Of a stretch of DNA of 64,000 nucleotides, positions 18,157 through 27,318 are shown one piece after another. The notes under the pieces were generated by a model, which saw nothing but the letters and a program-made list of their open reading frames with translations, was not told where the DNA came from and did not search any database. How positions within the stretch are numbered: the first letter of the stretch is position 1; every line of letters starts with the position of its first letter. The translations under genes and the position numbers were made by a program. The stretch is from an uncultured Methylomonas sp. (lineage in GTDB: Bacteria; Pseudomonadota; Gammaproteobacteria; Methylococcales; Methylomonadaceae). The stretch spans positions 1 to 64,000 of the forward strand of contig CAKZJE010000018.1 of assembly GCA_936941155.1 (NCBI GenBank), in the 5' to 3' direction.

Positions 18157-19716
18157 GTCTTGCAGATTGGGTTTTTCGCTTCCTTTGCAAAACTTTTCCA
18201 CGCCTTTTTTATCGACAGAACTATCAATTTTTAATGCCAAGTTCAGATGTGTATTAGCATCGTTGCAGCGACCTGTCATGGCAAAAACTTCGGCTAAATG
18301 TTGTTGTGCCTCGCTATTGTCGGGATTAAATCCAACAGCGGTTTTATAATTAGATAATGCTTTAGGCAGATTCTTTTGCGCAACATAAACAGTGCCTAAA
18401 GTATCGTAAATATTATCGTCTTCAGGTTTTATTTTAATCGCTAATTCGCAATTACTCACCGCTTCTTCATAATGCTGTATTTGGCTGAGCGAATAACATA
18501 AACCATTATAAGCATTAAAATAATTACCTGCGTTATAAGGTAAATCAATAATTTTTCTAAATTGCAAAATAGCTTGTTTAAAATCGTTTGTGCCTAAATA
18601 AATTAGACCTAAATTATAATACGCATTTGCATATTCCGAATTCGCTAAAATCGCTTTTTTATAACTTTCAATAGCCGCTTTAGTATCGCCTTTTTCAGCT
18701 AAAATTAACGCTAAATCATTATAAGCAGAATAGTTTTTTGGGTTGCGCTTGATAACTTTTTGATAACTTTCAATTGCGCCATCATAATTCTTATAGCCTT
18801 GATAATAAACAAAACCTAAGCCGATATATGGACTATCATTATTAGGATTTATTTTGATAGATTCACTATATTTTTCAATGGCTTTTTCATATTGTTTTTT
18901 GCGCGTTAAAATGCCACCCCATAAATCATACGCAAAACTATCATCGCGCGTATCTTTGTTACTTAGGGTTTTTTGGACTAATTCTAATGCTCTATCGTAA
19001 TCTTTTTTGCCATAATAATTTAATGCTAAAAAATACGGCTGGGTATTTTCAATAATATGTTCGGCTAATTCAGCTAAATTGGCTTCTAAGGATTTAAGAT
19101 TTCCTTTTACAATTTTCGGTTTGCCATTCACGCGAATGGTGAATTCTAATTGATCTTTATCACCGACTAAATCGCCATTAATCCGAGTTTCTTTGCCGCG
19201 CATTTTGCGAATATATTGAATAATAATATTCAGCGACATCCCTGTTTCAGGAATATCAACTTTTAATGTATCGGCGGAATCAGCATTGGTGACTTCAACG
19301 GGAAATAAATATTTTTGATTGTCGGGCAGACGATTATAAGAGGCTTCACGATTGGCAGAAACTTGATCCATTAAGCGATTGGCTAAGACTGAGCCGCTGT
19401 AACCTTGTTGTGTGAAACTGTCTGGTACAACAAGTGGTTCAATAATCACTGGCTCGCGTTTCCATTCGCGATAAAACACAAAACAAACGCTGCTAATTAC
19501 ACACAAAATCACCAAATTAATGATAACAGCCTTGACTAACTCCAGTCGCTCTATCCACGCAGCTAAGCCGCCGCCACTTGATTCATCTTTAGTTTCTGCT
19601 GTAGCAGTTGAGGTGACAGGATTGGTAGTTACTTCTGCCGCTATTGCAGGTGCGGGTTCTGATTCAGTAGCCATTTCTGCATCCGTTGTGTTAGGTGCTT
19701 TTTCCAAATTAATCAT
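18136..19716 (-). CDS. Membrane-anchored TPR-repeat protein
   Basis: The 526-aa protein has an acidic/Ala-rich cytoplasmic N-terminus (1-50), one membrane segment (about 63-83), a domain of about 130 aa without recognised family, and at least seven TPR units from about 225 to 510. Clear TPR consensus appears in KNYSAYNDLALILAEKGDTK and ANAYYNLGLIYLGTNDFKQA. Most of the protein should face the periplasm. TPRs mediate protein contacts; the partners are unknown. It is monocistronic, with 95 bp to lolD. Confidence 0.8.
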   Translation of the reverse strand: MINLEKAPNTTDAEMATESEPAPAIAAEVTTNPVTSTATAETKDESSGGGLAAWIERLELVKAVIINLVILCVISSVCFVFYREWKREPVIIEPLVVPDSFTQQGYSGSVLANRLMDQVSANREASYNRLPDNQKYLFPVEVTNADSADTLKVDIPETGMSLNIIIQYIRKMRGKETRINGDLVGDKDQLEFTIRVNGKPKIVKGNLKSLEANLAELAEHIIENTQPYFLALNYYGKKDYDRALELVQKTLSNKDTRDDSFAYDLWGGILTRKKQYEKAIEKYSESIKINPNNDSPYIGLGFVYYQGYKNYDGAIESYQKVIKRNPKNYSAYNDLALILAEKGDTKAAIESYKKAILANSEYANAYYNLGLIYLGTNDFKQAILQFRKIIDLPYNAGNYFNAYNGLCYSLSQIQHYEEAVSNCELAIKIKPEDDNIYDTLGTVYVAQKNLPKALSNYKTAVGFNPDNSEAQQHLAEVFAMTGRCNDANTHLNLALKIDSSVDKKGVEKFCKGSEKPNLQDKKKATL

Positions 19717-19811
19717 AAAAAGAGTTTAAATTGAAGAATCGAAGTAGCAAGATTATAAGGTTATTTTAGCGCGGCTCAAATATTTTTATAGAAAATTATC
19801 TTTTAAAAACA

Positions 19812-20495
19812 TTAACCTACAATTAAACCATCTTCCATTTGCAACACATGATCCATACGTCCTGCCAGTTCTGGGTCATGGGTGACAATTAAAAAGCTCA
19901 CTTGCAGTTCTTGGTTTAATTCCAACATCAATTGATAAATTTGCTCAGCGGTTTTGCTGTCTAAATTTCCGGTAGGCTCGTCCGCTAACACGCATTTAGG
20001 CTTATTAATCAAAGCCCGTGCAACGGCGGCGCGTTGCCGTTCTCCACCGGACAATTCGCCTGGTTTGTGTTTAATCCGATGCCCTAAACCTACTCGCGTT
20101 AATAAGGCTTGGGCTTGTTCTTGCGCAAATTGTATGGATTCGCCGGCAATTAATAATGGCATTGCCACATTTTCCAGCACGGTAAATTCACCTAATAAAT
20201 GGTGAAATTGATAAATAAAACCTAAGGAGCGATTGCGCAATTTTGCTAAAGTAGAGCCATTAATATCGTTTAAACTCACGCCGTCTAACACGACTTCACC
20301 GGAGCTGGGTTTTTCTAAGCCGCCTAATAAATGCAGCAAAGTGCTTTTGCCAGAACCGGACGCGCCCATAATCGCGACTCGTTCACCTTCATTAATATTC
20401 AGCTCCACGCCTTTTAACACGGTGACATCAATTTCGCCTTGTTTAAAGCGTTTGGTCAAAGCGTGGCATTGTAAAATACTCGTAGATTCATTCAT
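19812..20495 (-). CDS. lolD: Lipoprotein-releasing ABC transporter ATPase LolD
   Basis: LolD powers release of outer-membrane lipoproteins from the inner membrane to LolA. The 227-aa protein has Walker [10 protein letters not shown], the Q loop, signature LSGGERQR, Walker B CVLADEP and the H loop VTHD. The segment FIYQFHHLL is characteristic of LolD. It overlaps the end of lolC by 8 nt, so the two are cotranscribed and coupled. Confidence 0.95.
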   Translation of the reverse strand: MNESTSILQCHALTKRFKQGEIDVTVLKGVELNINEGERVAIMGASGSGKSTLLHLLGGLEKPSSGEVVLDGVSLNDINGSTLAKLRNRSLGFIYQFHHLLGEFTVLENVAMPLLIAGESIQFAQEQAQALLTRVGLGHRIKHKPGELSGGERQRAAVARALINKPKCVLADEPTGNLDSKTAEQIYQLMLELNQELQVSFLIVTHDPELAGRMDHVLQMEDGLIVG

Positions 20496-21735
20496 AACGC
20501 AATACCTCAGCTGGATTTACTTTGGACGCTTGCCAAGCAGGATAGAGCGTGGCTAATAATGACAACAATGCCGCCATGCCTGCAATTGTGTAAACATCTG
20601 ACCAAATCAGTTTTGAGGGAACTTCGCTAATGTAATACACATCCGCTGCCATAAATTTCAGTCCTAATAATCGTTCAATCGCTGGCACAATTGTTTCAAT
20701 ATTTAATGCCAGCAACACGCCGCTGACTGTGCCTAATAATGTGCCGACTACGCCAATAATTGCGCCTAACACGATAAAAATTCCCATCACGGAGGCACTG
20801 GTTAAGCCTTGCGTTTTTAAAATGGCAATATCGCCGCGTTTATCGGTGACGACCATTACTAAGGTTGAAACAATATTGAATGCAGCGACTGCCACAATCA
20901 GCATCAAAATAATAAACATCACTCGTTTTTCAGTTTTTACTGCACGGAAAAAATTGTCGTGCGCTTTTGTCCAATCGCTCACTCGATATTCGTCATACAA
21001 TTGAATCGCCAGTTGATGGCTTAATTCAGGCGCGTTAAATAAATCATCCAATTTCAAACGCAATCCTGAAACCGTATCGCCTAAACGAAACAATTTTTGC
21101 GCATCAGTTAAATGAATCAACGCCATATTGCGGTCGTATTCAAACATTCCCACTTGAAAAATGCCTACCACCGTAAAGCGTTTTAAACGTGGCATCACAC
21201 CCGCAGGCGTGGCATTCAGTTGTGGACTAATCACGGTGATTTTATCGCCCACCATTGCACCGAGATAATTGGCTAATTCCGCGCCTAAAATGATTCCGTA
21301 TTCGCCTGCTTTTAAATCTTTTAATGTTCCTGCCTTCATTTTCTCACCAACTTCAGAAACACGCGGTTCATAGCTAGGATCAATGCCACGCAGCATTGTG
21401 CCGCTGACTCGTCTGGCGGCATTTAACATCACTTCGCCTTCCACAAAAGGTGCTGCGCCTTCAATATGTTTTTGTCCTTTTAGACGCTGTTCTAATTGTT
21501 GCCAATTTTCCAAGTCGCCGGTTCTGCCACTGATGGTGCTGTGCGAGGTCATGCCTAAAATGCGCTCACGCAATTCTGCTTCAAAACCATTCATCACCGA
21601 CAATACGGCAATCAATGCGGTTACGCCTAAGGCGATGCCGAGCACAGAGGTTAGGGTGATAAAAGAGATAAATTGCGTGCGACGTTTTGCCCGCGTGTAA
21701 CGCAGACCGATGTAGAGAATAAGAGGTTTAAACAT
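20488..21735 (-). CDS. lolC: Lipoprotein-releasing permease LolC/LolE
   Basis: This is the inner-membrane subunit of the lipoprotein-releasing complex. The 415-aa protein has one N-terminal membrane segment (about 24-48), a large periplasmic MacB-like domain (about 50-265) and three C-terminal membrane segments. The family opening [20 protein letters not shown] is clear. Only one permease gene is present beside lolD, so the transporter may be a homodimer of the LolF type rather than a LolC/LolE heterodimer, unless lolE is elsewhere. Confidence 0.92.
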   Translation of the reverse strand: MFKPLILYIGLRYTRAKRRTQFISFITLTSVLGIALGVTALIAVLSVMNGFEAELRERILGMTSHSTISGRTGDLENWQQLEQRLKGQKHIEGAAPFVEGEVMLNAARRVSGTMLRGIDPSYEPRVSEVGEKMKAGTLKDLKAGEYGIILGAELANYLGAMVGDKITVISPQLNATPAGVMPRLKRFTVVGIFQVGMFEYDRNMALIHLTDAQKLFRLGDTVSGLRLKLDDLFNAPELSHQLAIQLYDEYRVSDWTKAHDNFFRAVKTEKRVMFIILMLIVAVAAFNIVSTLVMVVTDKRGDIAILKTQGLTSASVMGIFIVLGAIIGVVGTLLGTVSGVLLALNIETIVPAIERLLGLKFMAADVYYISEVPSKLIWSDVYTIAGMAALLSLLATLYPAWQASKVNPAEVLRYE

Positions 21736-21747
21736 GTTTTTGGGGAG

Positions 21748-22164
21748 TTAGTTTTGTTTGCAGTGACTGCAATAGCCGTATAAATAAAGACTGTGATCGG
21801 TTAGTTCATAACCTAAGTTTTTTGCGATAGTGCGTTGTTGATTTTCAATGGTTTCATCGGTAAATTCATCGACTCTGCCACATTTCATGCAGACAATATG
21901 GTCGTGATGTTTGCCAGAATCTAGTTCAAAAACAGAATTGCCGCCTTCAAAATGATGGCGAGTAACTAAACCTGCGGCTTCAAATTGGGTTAAAACCCGA
22001 TAAACGGTTGCTAAACCGATGTCTTCACCTTCATTGAGCAAAATTTTATACAATTTTTCAGCCGTTAAATGACGTTCACCCGTTTGGCTTTCTAAAATTT
22101 CTAAAATTTTTAGTCTCGGTAAAGTGACTTTTAGACCCGCACTTCTTAAATCCTGAGTTTCCAA
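21748..22164 (-). CDS. fur: Ferric uptake regulator Fur
   Basis: Fur is the Fe(II)-dependent repressor of iron genes. There is no ATG in this reading frame near the start. I choose TTG at 22164 because GGAGA stands 7 nt upstream and the resulting 138-aa protein (LETQDLRSAGLKVTLPR...) has the normal Fur length; GTG at 22188 and a TTG at 22209 are alternatives. The winged helix (LKVTLPRLKILEILE), HHFEGG, HHDH and both zinc Cys pairs (CMKC, CSHC) are present. It is divergent from bamE, the usual gammaproteobacterial arrangement. Confidence 0.95.
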   Translation of the reverse strand: METQDLRSAGLKVTLPRLKILEILESQTGERHLTAEKLYKILLNEGEDIGLATVYRVLTQFEAAGLVTRHHFEGGNSVFELDSGKHHDHIVCMKCGRVDEFTDETIENQQRTIAKNLGYELTDHSLYLYGYCSHCKQN

Positions 22165-22347
22165 AAACAAATCTCCACTTAACAACACCTTAGCATAGTT
22201 CAAACACAACGCTTAAGGGCTTATTAATAATTAAACATCTTGAAGTCTACTATTGTAGCCTTTATCCATATTCTACGCAGACAGATTTATAGGATAATTT
22301 TGTAACATCCTGTATCATTTTAGCTTTTAATTTTACGCTTTCAGCCC

Positions 22348-22917
22348 ATGCGCAACTTGTTTTTCTCACTCACAATGTTAGTCGGCTTAACATTAACTGC
22401 CTGTTCATCAATCCTTAACGACATTCCGGGTATTTATACCTTAGACATACAACAAGGAAACATGGTCGATCAAGATATGATAGACCAACTCAAGCCGAAT
22501 ATGACCAAACGGCAAGTGCTTTATATTATGGGATCGCCAATGTTAGCGGATGCGTTTCATCAAAAACGCTGGGATTATTTGTATTCCAAACGTATTGCAG
22601 GTGACACACGAGAGCAAAAGCGGGTTTCTTTGTATTTTGAAGGCGACATCTTAACAGGTGTGCAAGGCGATTTTCGCCCCGATCCGCAAGCAGCAAAAGT
22701 TGTCAAAGAAACTACGGTTGATGTACCTGCGCGCGATTTGGAAAAAACCTTATGGGAAACAATCGTTTGGTTATTTAGCAGTGAGCCAGAGCGAAAAGTA
22801 GTTGAAACTAATCCAGATGCTGATAAAAAAGACACTTCTCCATCAAAAACAGTAGAGCAAAAATCAGACCCGAAAGCAGCAGTAGAAAATTCAAGCGCAA
22901 CGCCAGCGGCTAAATAA
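22348..22917 (+). CDS. bamE: Outer membrane assembly lipoprotein BamE (SmpA)
   Basis: BamE is a small lipoprotein of the BAM complex. The signal peptide ends in the lipobox LTAC (Cys19). The SmpA/OmlA core has [12 protein letters not shown], the conserved [17 protein letters not shown] and RWDYLY. At 189 aa it is longer than E. coli BamE (113 aa): an extra C-terminal tail (about 125-189) is low in complexity and probably disordered. Divergent with fur, as is typical. Confidence 0.93.
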   Translation: MRNLFFSLTMLVGLTLTACSSILNDIPGIYTLDIQQGNMVDQDMIDQLKPNMTKRQVLYIMGSPMLADAFHQKRWDYLYSKRIAGDTREQKRVSLYFEGDILTGVQGDFRPDPQAAKVVKETTVDVPARDLEKTLWETIVWLFSSEPERKVVETNPDADKKDTSPSKTVEQKSDPKAAVENSSATPAAK

Positions 22918-22936
22918 TTGACACGGAGTTGGAGTT

Positions 22937-22970
22937 ACGACTGCCAGTCCTTTAAAGGACTGGCAGTCGT
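22937..22970. terminator. 34-bp perfect palindrome between bamE and hom
   Basis: ACGACTGCCAGTCCTTT and its exact reverse complement abut to give a 34-bp palindrome with no loop spacer. It sits in the 58-bp gap between two convergent stop codons, so a bidirectional terminator or transcript-end protector is plausible. Its core GACTGCCAGTCC is also the terminal sequence of the MITE-like element at 24645 and of the repeat at 1-94. Confidence 0.7.
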
Positions 22971-22975
22971 GAAAA

Positions 22976-24286
22976 TTAGCCTAACGTTTCCATCCGAATC
23001 CGAGTGATTTTGCCAATAATCGTGGACAAAGCTTCCATTTTTGCGATTGCCGCATTCATTTCTTTTTCTAAGGTTTGTTGCGTCAACATAATAATTGGCA
23101 ACGAAGTTTCACCTTTCAACGGTTCTTTTTGAATAATCGCTTCAATGCTGATATTTTGGTCAGCGAGAATTTTGGTGACATCTGCTAACACACCCGGTTT
23201 ATCTTCTGCGTTTAAGCGCAAATAATAAGCAGTTTTAATGTCTTCAGCTGCAAGCACAGGAATATCGACAATCGCATTCGGTTGAAAAGCCAAATGCGGC
23301 ACGCGATTTTCAGGATCACTGGTTAAAGCACGCACTACGTCAATCACATCAGCAACCACCGCAGAGCCAGTCGGTTCTGCACCCGCACCCGCGCCATAAT
23401 AAAGCGTTGCGCCAACCGCATCACCTTTCACCAACACTGCATTCATTACGCCATTTACGTTGGCAATTAAGCGACGATGAGGAATTAAAGTAGGGTGCAC
23501 ACGCAATTCAATACCTTTTTGAGTCTTTCGTGCAATCCCTAAGTGTTTGATTCGATAGCCTAATTCTTCTGCATAATTCACATCCGCGCGAGTGATTTGC
23601 GTGATGCCTTCGGTGTAAACTTTGCTAAATTGCAATGGAATCCCAAACGCAATCGCCGCTAAAATCGTTAATTTATGTCCAGCATCAATTCCTTCAACAT
23701 CAAACGTCGGGTCGGCTTCTGCATAACCTAACGCCTGCGCTTCTGCTAAAACATCCGCAAAATCACGCCCTTTATCGCGCATTTCGGTGAGAATAAAATT
23801 GCCCGTGCCGTTGATAATGCCTGCTAACCATTCAATTTGATTGCCACTTAAGCCTTCGCGAATCGCTTTAATAATTGGAATGCCACCCGCTACAGCGGCT
23901 TCAAATGCCACAATCACGCCTTTTTCGCTGGCTTTGGCAAAAATTTCATTGCCATATAAGGCAATCAAAGCTTTATTGGCTGTCACCACATGTTTGCCGT
24001 TTTCAATTGCAGCGAATACCAACTCTTTCGCTTGTGTCGTTCCGCCCATCAACTCCAAAATAATTTCAATTTCAGGATTATTGATAATTTCAAAACTATC
24101 CGTAGTTAAGACAATGTCAGTGGTATCGCAAATCCGCGCTTTGTTTAAATCTTTAGCAGAGGCGTGAGTCACAACAATATCGCGTCCTGCTCTGCGGGCA
24201 ATTTCTTTCGCATTTCTTGTTAAAACGTTGACAGCACCTCCGCCCACTGTGCCTAATCCTAGTACACCTACTTTTATCGGTTTCAA
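22976..24286 (-). CDS. hom: Homoserine dehydrogenase
   Basis: This NAD(P)-dependent enzyme reduces aspartate semialdehyde to homoserine on the path to threonine and methionine. The 436 aa include the Rossmann GLGTVGGG (about 10-17), the catalytic-domain signature IINGTGNFIL ... MRDKGRDFADVLAEAQALGYAEADP and a C-terminal ACT domain (about 350-430) for feedback control. This is the monofunctional type without an aspartokinase fusion. It is transcribed alone toward bamE. Confidence 0.97.
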   Translation of the reverse strand: MKPIKVGVLGLGTVGGGAVNVLTRNAKEIARRAGRDIVVTHASAKDLNKARICDTTDIVLTTDSFEIINNPEIEIILELMGGTTQAKELVFAAIENGKHVVTANKALIALYGNEIFAKASEKGVIVAFEAAVAGGIPIIKAIREGLSGNQIEWLAGIINGTGNFILTEMRDKGRDFADVLAEAQALGYAEADPTFDVEGIDAGHKLTILAAIAFGIPLQFSKVYTEGITQITRADVNYAEELGYRIKHLGIARKTQKGIELRVHPTLIPHRRLIANVNGVMNAVLVKGDAVGATLYYGAGAGAEPTGSAVVADVIDVVRALTSDPENRVPHLAFQPNAIVDIPVLAAEDIKTAYYLRLNAEDKPGVLADVTKILADQNISIEAIIQKEPLKGETSLPIIMLTQQTLEKEMNAAIAKMEALSTIIGKITRIRMETLG

Positions 24287-24644
24287 AGCAAACTCCTTAA
24301 AGTTATTTTAACTTATTGATTTATGAATAATTAAATGAATATCTTTTAGCTATGTACTCAAAGTTACAAAAACGACAAAAAACATAGAGGGATTTTACAG
24401 GAAAATACTTCGATTCTGAGAAGTGATTTTTTTCGTTTTCGCTAAGTTGCGGGGCAAAATTTTCATCAGCGACTGAATTGTGAGGTGAAAATTAATCAAT
24501 AATGTTGTTGAGGTAAGCAAGCGCGTCCTTTTAAAAAGTCGAGGGAAAGTGTGCTTTTTGTCAGTTTTGAACACGATGACACAGATTATTGGATGATACG
24601 ATTTGTTTGTTAAGGAATACGCATGAAATAAATTCGGCAACTTT

Positions 24645-24941
24645 ACGACTGGCAGTCCTTAAACGCATAGTTATCTACACATCTTTAGTTTGAAAAATAT
24701 TTACATATCAATGAGATATTGAAATATGTAGGTTGGGTTAGCTGCTTTTTTCGTCAGAAAAAAGAGCGTAACCCAACAAAGTGCGTTTATTTTAAGGCTG
24801 TATGTTGGGTTACGCTTATCTCGCTTCGCTCAATAATGCTAACCCAACCTACAAAAAACTCTTTATTATCAATGGTTTTATTATAAATAACTGTCAAGAT
24901 ATTTTGTGTAGATACCTATGCCTTAAACGACTGCCAGTCGT
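24645..24941. mobile_element. 297-bp MITE-like element with 37-bp terminal inverted repeats
   Basis: The left end (24645-24681, starting ACGACTGGCAGTCC) and the right end (24905-24941) match as inverted repeats in about 33 of 37 positions, and each tip is itself a small palindrome. It encodes no protein. A second copy's end lies at 1-94. Nested inside is the inverted pair GTAGGTTGGGTTAGC (24728-24742) / GCTAACCCAACCTAC (24838-24852). No target duplication is obvious, and the transposase that would move it is not in the window. Confidence 0.7.
24728..24852. repeat. Inner GTAGGTTGGGTTAGC inverted-repeat element
   Basis: A perfect 15-bp inverted repeat bounds 125 bp with internal hairpins (CTTTTTTCGTCAGAAAAAAG; TGTTGGGTTACGC opposite GCGTAACCCAACA). 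A decayed copy is at 13775-13922 and the window's first nine bases continue into another. Confidence 0.8.
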
Positions 24942-25045
24942 GACCTCAGTGATTTTAAGAATAAACTTGCCTAAGTTGATTTGTACAGGTTTCTAATCAC
25001 CTAAGCCGTGTCATCGTGTTCAGGCATTTGAGGCGTAAATTTTTT

Positions 25046-25063
25046 AAGACGACCAGTCGTCTT
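25046..25063. repeat. AAGACGAC-CA-GTCGTCTT palindrome, copy 2
   Basis: Identical 18-bp core. Here pairing extends into the flanks (AAATTTTTT on the left, GAAAAAATTT on the right), giving a stem of about 17 bp. Far from any stop codon, so a terminator role is unlikely at this copy. Confidence 0.85.
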
Positions 25064-25301
25064 GAAAAAATTTGTAGCAAATTGCAAACTCGTAGATTCC
25101 GCAAAGCTTTATGCAGCCAATTTATACACAAGACCAACACAGCAATAATTCTTGCAACACCTGTGTTTCCAACGTTTGATTATCCACTTTCAAATAAGCC
25201 ACATTTTCTTCAAAATGTAAACGAGCCTGTTGCTGCAACCGCGATTTCAGCGTTGAACTTTGTAAACCTTGCAATTTCCTGTTTCCTGCTTAAATTTAGG
25301 C

Positions 25302-25330
25302 TACCTGACACAGAGATTGTGCCTTATAAT
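25302..25330 (+). promoter_or_regulatory. Possible promoter of the MxaD-like gene
   Basis: A perfect TATAAT at 25325-25330 lies 45 bp before the ATG; 17 nt upstream is TACCTG, a weak -35. AGGAAG at 25365-25370 is the ribosome binding site. Confidence 0.4.
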
Positions 25331-25375
25331 TATCGGTTCGGTTTTTACGATTTTTTAAAAAAATAGGAAGTTATT

Positions 25376-25942
25376 ATGAAAAAATTTGCTTTGCTTGTTC
25401 CACTCGCGTTGTCATTTTTCGCAGCGACTGCCAGTGCACATGGCCCTGTGCGTCAAAAATTAGAAAGAGATATTGAAGTGAATGCGCCTGCTGCAAAAGT
25501 ATGGGCAGTTATTAAAAATTATGACGATATGTCTTGGTTGCCGGGTGTAAAAAGTGTGGCAGCAAAAGGGGGTAACGCAGTGGGCGCAACCAGAGTTATT
25601 ACTTTAAAAGACGGCGGCACTATTTCTGAAGAAATGAAAAAATACGATGACGCGAAAATGAGCTACGCCTATCGTATTACTGAAATGAGTTCACATAAAG
25701 AAATCACTCATTCTGGACAAAACGAAAAAATTCCAGTGTTACCTGTGACGGATTATGCTGCTGCAATCACTGTAGAAGCCAAAGGTGACAAATCTGTTGT
25801 GCAATGGAAAGCAGGCTTTTATCGCGCTTATATGAACAACAATCCACCCGAAGAAATGAATGAAGAAACTGCAAATAAAGCAGTAGGCGATTTATTTAAA
25901 GCTGGTTTAGAGAGCATTAAATCGCTCGCTGAAAAAAAATAA
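25376..25942 (+). CDS. Periplasmic SRPBCC-fold protein, MxaD-like
   Basis: The signal peptide (1-21, ATASA|HG) sends the 188-aa protein to the periplasm. The rest fits the SRPBCC/polyketide-cyclase fold: LERDIEVNAPAAKVWAVI, then YDDMSWLPGV and the closing helix KAVGDLFKAGLESIKSL. In methylotrophs the periplasmic member MxaD stimulates electron flow from methanol dehydrogenase to its cytochrome; other members bind small ligands. Given the Mch-containing gene 2 kb away, an MxaD-type role is a fair guess, but no methanol dehydrogenase gene is in view. It is followed after 10 nt by a YVTN propeller gene. Confidence 0.75.
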   Translation: MKKFALLVPLALSFFAATASAHGPVRQKLERDIEVNAPAAKVWAVIKNYDDMSWLPGVKSVAAKGGNAVGATRVITLKDGGTISEEMKKYDDAKMSYAYRITEMSSHKEITHSGQNEKIPVLPVTDYAAAITVEAKGDKSVVQWKAGFYRAYMNNNPPEEMNEETANKAVGDLFKAGLESIKSLAEKK

Positions 25943-25952
25943 GGTTTCTTAA

Positions 25953-26912
25953 GTGTTCCAAGTGAACTATGCAGTTGCAGCGATGGCTATCGTTGCAACT
26001 TTAACCTCTTTCGAGCTGTCTGCCCAACCGTTTGCTTATATTAGCAATCAGTTAGGTGACAGCGTTTCTATTATTGATACAACCACTGCAAAAGTTGTTA
26101 ATACAGTCAGTGTTTCAGGCAAACCTGTGGGTGTGGCAATTTCTCCTGACAGTAAAAAAGTCTATATCAGCACACCAGAGGCGCAAGGTTTTGCGGTGAT
26201 TGACACGGCAAAACAAGCAGTGATTAAAACTGTGCAAGTCGGTGGTGGCTCGCTTGGTATTGCGCTGAGTCCTGATGGAAAAAAAATCTATGTTGCAGAT
26301 TGGTATAAAAATACCGTTGCCGTGATTGATAGCGAAACCTTTGCCACCGTGAAAACGATTTCAGTCGGGCAATCGCCGTCTGGATTAGTGGTCAGTCCTG
26401 ATAATCATTGGCTATATGTCGCTAATCGCCTTGATGATTCCGTCTCGCAAATTGATTTAACGGATTTCAGCATTAAAAACACCAGCAAAGTCGGCAAACA
26501 TCCTTTTGGCTTAAGCATTGATAGGAAAGGCGAAAAACTTTACGTTGCCAATGTGCAAAGTGATAATGTCAGCGTATTGGCGGCAAATAATTTAAAACGC
26601 TTAGCCACCATAAAAGTTGGCGCATTACCTTACGCAACCGCCTTGGCAATGCACGATAGTCGCTTGTTTGTCACAAACCAAGATCACGGCACTGTTTCGG
26701 TTGTTGATACTAAAACGTTAAAAGAAATTGCGGTGCTTGAAGTTGGCGATAAACCAGAAGGAATTAGTACCCATCCTGATGACAAACATGTGTATGTGGC
26801 AAACTGGTTTGATAACAGCGTTTCTGTGATTGATGCGCAAACGTTAAAAGTGATGAATACGATAAAAACAGGCGCGGGCAGTCGGGCTTTTGGGCAGTTT
26901 ATTAGCAAATAA
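25953..26912 (+). CDS. Periplasmic YVTN-repeat beta-propeller
   Basis: The protein begins at GTG 25953 (319 aa) and has a signal peptide ending near LSAQP. About seven repeats of roughly 42 aa follow, each with the pattern V-S-I/V-I-D ... V-x-V-G-x-x-P-x-G-[IV]-x-x-S-P-D-x-x-x-[IV]-Y-V-[AT]-N, as expected for a YncE-like seven-bladed propeller. It is 10 nt after the MxaD-like gene and surely cotranscribed. Such propellers are common beside PQQ-dependent alcohol oxidation genes, but members elsewhere have other roles. Confidence 0.85.
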   Translation: MFQVNYAVAAMAIVATLTSFELSAQPFAYISNQLGDSVSIIDTTTAKVVNTVSVSGKPVGVAISPDSKKVYISTPEAQGFAVIDTAKQAVIKTVQVGGGSLGIALSPDGKKIYVADWYKNTVAVIDSETFATVKTISVGQSPSGLVVSPDNHWLYVANRLDDSVSQIDLTDFSIKNTSKVGKHPFGLSIDRKGEKLYVANVQSDNVSVLAANNLKRLATIKVGALPYATALAMHDSRLFVTNQDHGTVSVVDTKTLKEIAVLEVGDKPEGISTHPDDKHVYVANWFDNSVSVIDAQTLKVMNTIKTGAGSRAFGQFISK

Positions 26913-26920
26913 CTGCATTA

Positions 26921-26946
26921 GAAGTACAAGCATTATTTTGTACTCC
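26921..26946. repeat. GGAGT-family palindrome after the propeller gene
   Basis: AGTACAA(GCATTA)TTTTGTACTCC, an imperfect inverted repeat 8 bp after a stop codon. Related copies follow stop codons at 30073, 31813 and 45600. Confidence 0.5.
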
Positions 26947-26979
26947 AGATAATATTTTTAAAATACAAGTGAAAATAAC

Positions 26980-27270
26980 ATGGCAACAACAGTCGAAGAA
27001 TTAACCGTTACTTACGAAGATGGTGGAATTGAAACAATCAAGGAATTAGATAAAAAAGTACTCACAAAAGGCGCGTGGGCAACGGTTATTTATCGCTACC
27101 AAGAATGGAATCGCACCAAAGAAGTGTACAGCGAAGATAAATACACCATTCGTCGCTATCAAAAACGCGATGGTGAATATCAGCAAAAGTCTAAATTTAA
27201 TATTTCCAGTGTTAAACAAGCACAAGAAATTATTGAAGCTTTGCAAGAGTGGACAAAAGACGTTTCGTAA
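26980..27270 (+). CDS. Small conserved-looking cytosolic protein, unknown function
   Basis: The 96-aa protein has no signal or membrane segment and a balanced composition (TVTYEDGGIETIKEL, then KGAWATVIYRYQEW, RRYQKRDGEYQQKSKFNIS and a C-terminal helix). It looks like a compact beta-sheet domain ending in a helix. It is followed by a strong terminator, which supports a real gene. No family is recognised. Confidence 0.7.
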   Translation: MATTVEELTVTYEDGGIETIKELDKKVLTKGAWATVIYRYQEWNRTKEVYSEDKYTIRRYQKRDGEYQQKSKFNISSVKQAQEIIEALQEWTKDVS

Positions 27271-27274
27271 AAAT

Positions 27275-27312
27275 AAAACCTGACAGGTGTTTAGTATCTG
27301 TCAGGTTTTTTT
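27275..27312 (+). terminator. Rho-independent terminator
   Basis: AAACCTGACAG and CTGTCAGGTTT form an 11-bp stem with a 10-nt loop and a seven-T tail, just after the 96-aa gene and 7 bp before the convergent stop at 27319. Confidence 0.9.
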
Positions 27313-27318
27313 GTTAAA

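Larger units (their letters stand above)
24287..25375. other. 1.1-kb gene-free region with repeats
   Basis: Reading frames here have no family resemblance, no ribosome sites and cross repeats, so I call none. The region holds the hom promoter (minus strand), the MITE-like element 24645-24941, the palindrome 25046-25063 and the promoter of the MxaD-like gene. Between 25075 and 25300 I see nothing recognisable. Confidence 0.65.

Noticed and set aside
24395..24640. 81-codon minus-strand frame near hom
   Set aside because: No ribosome site or recognisable domain; composition looks random.
24802..25366. Two + strand frames (24802-24996 and 25016-25366)
   Set aside because: The first lies across the MITE-like element and the second crosses a palindrome; neither has a ribosome site or family match.
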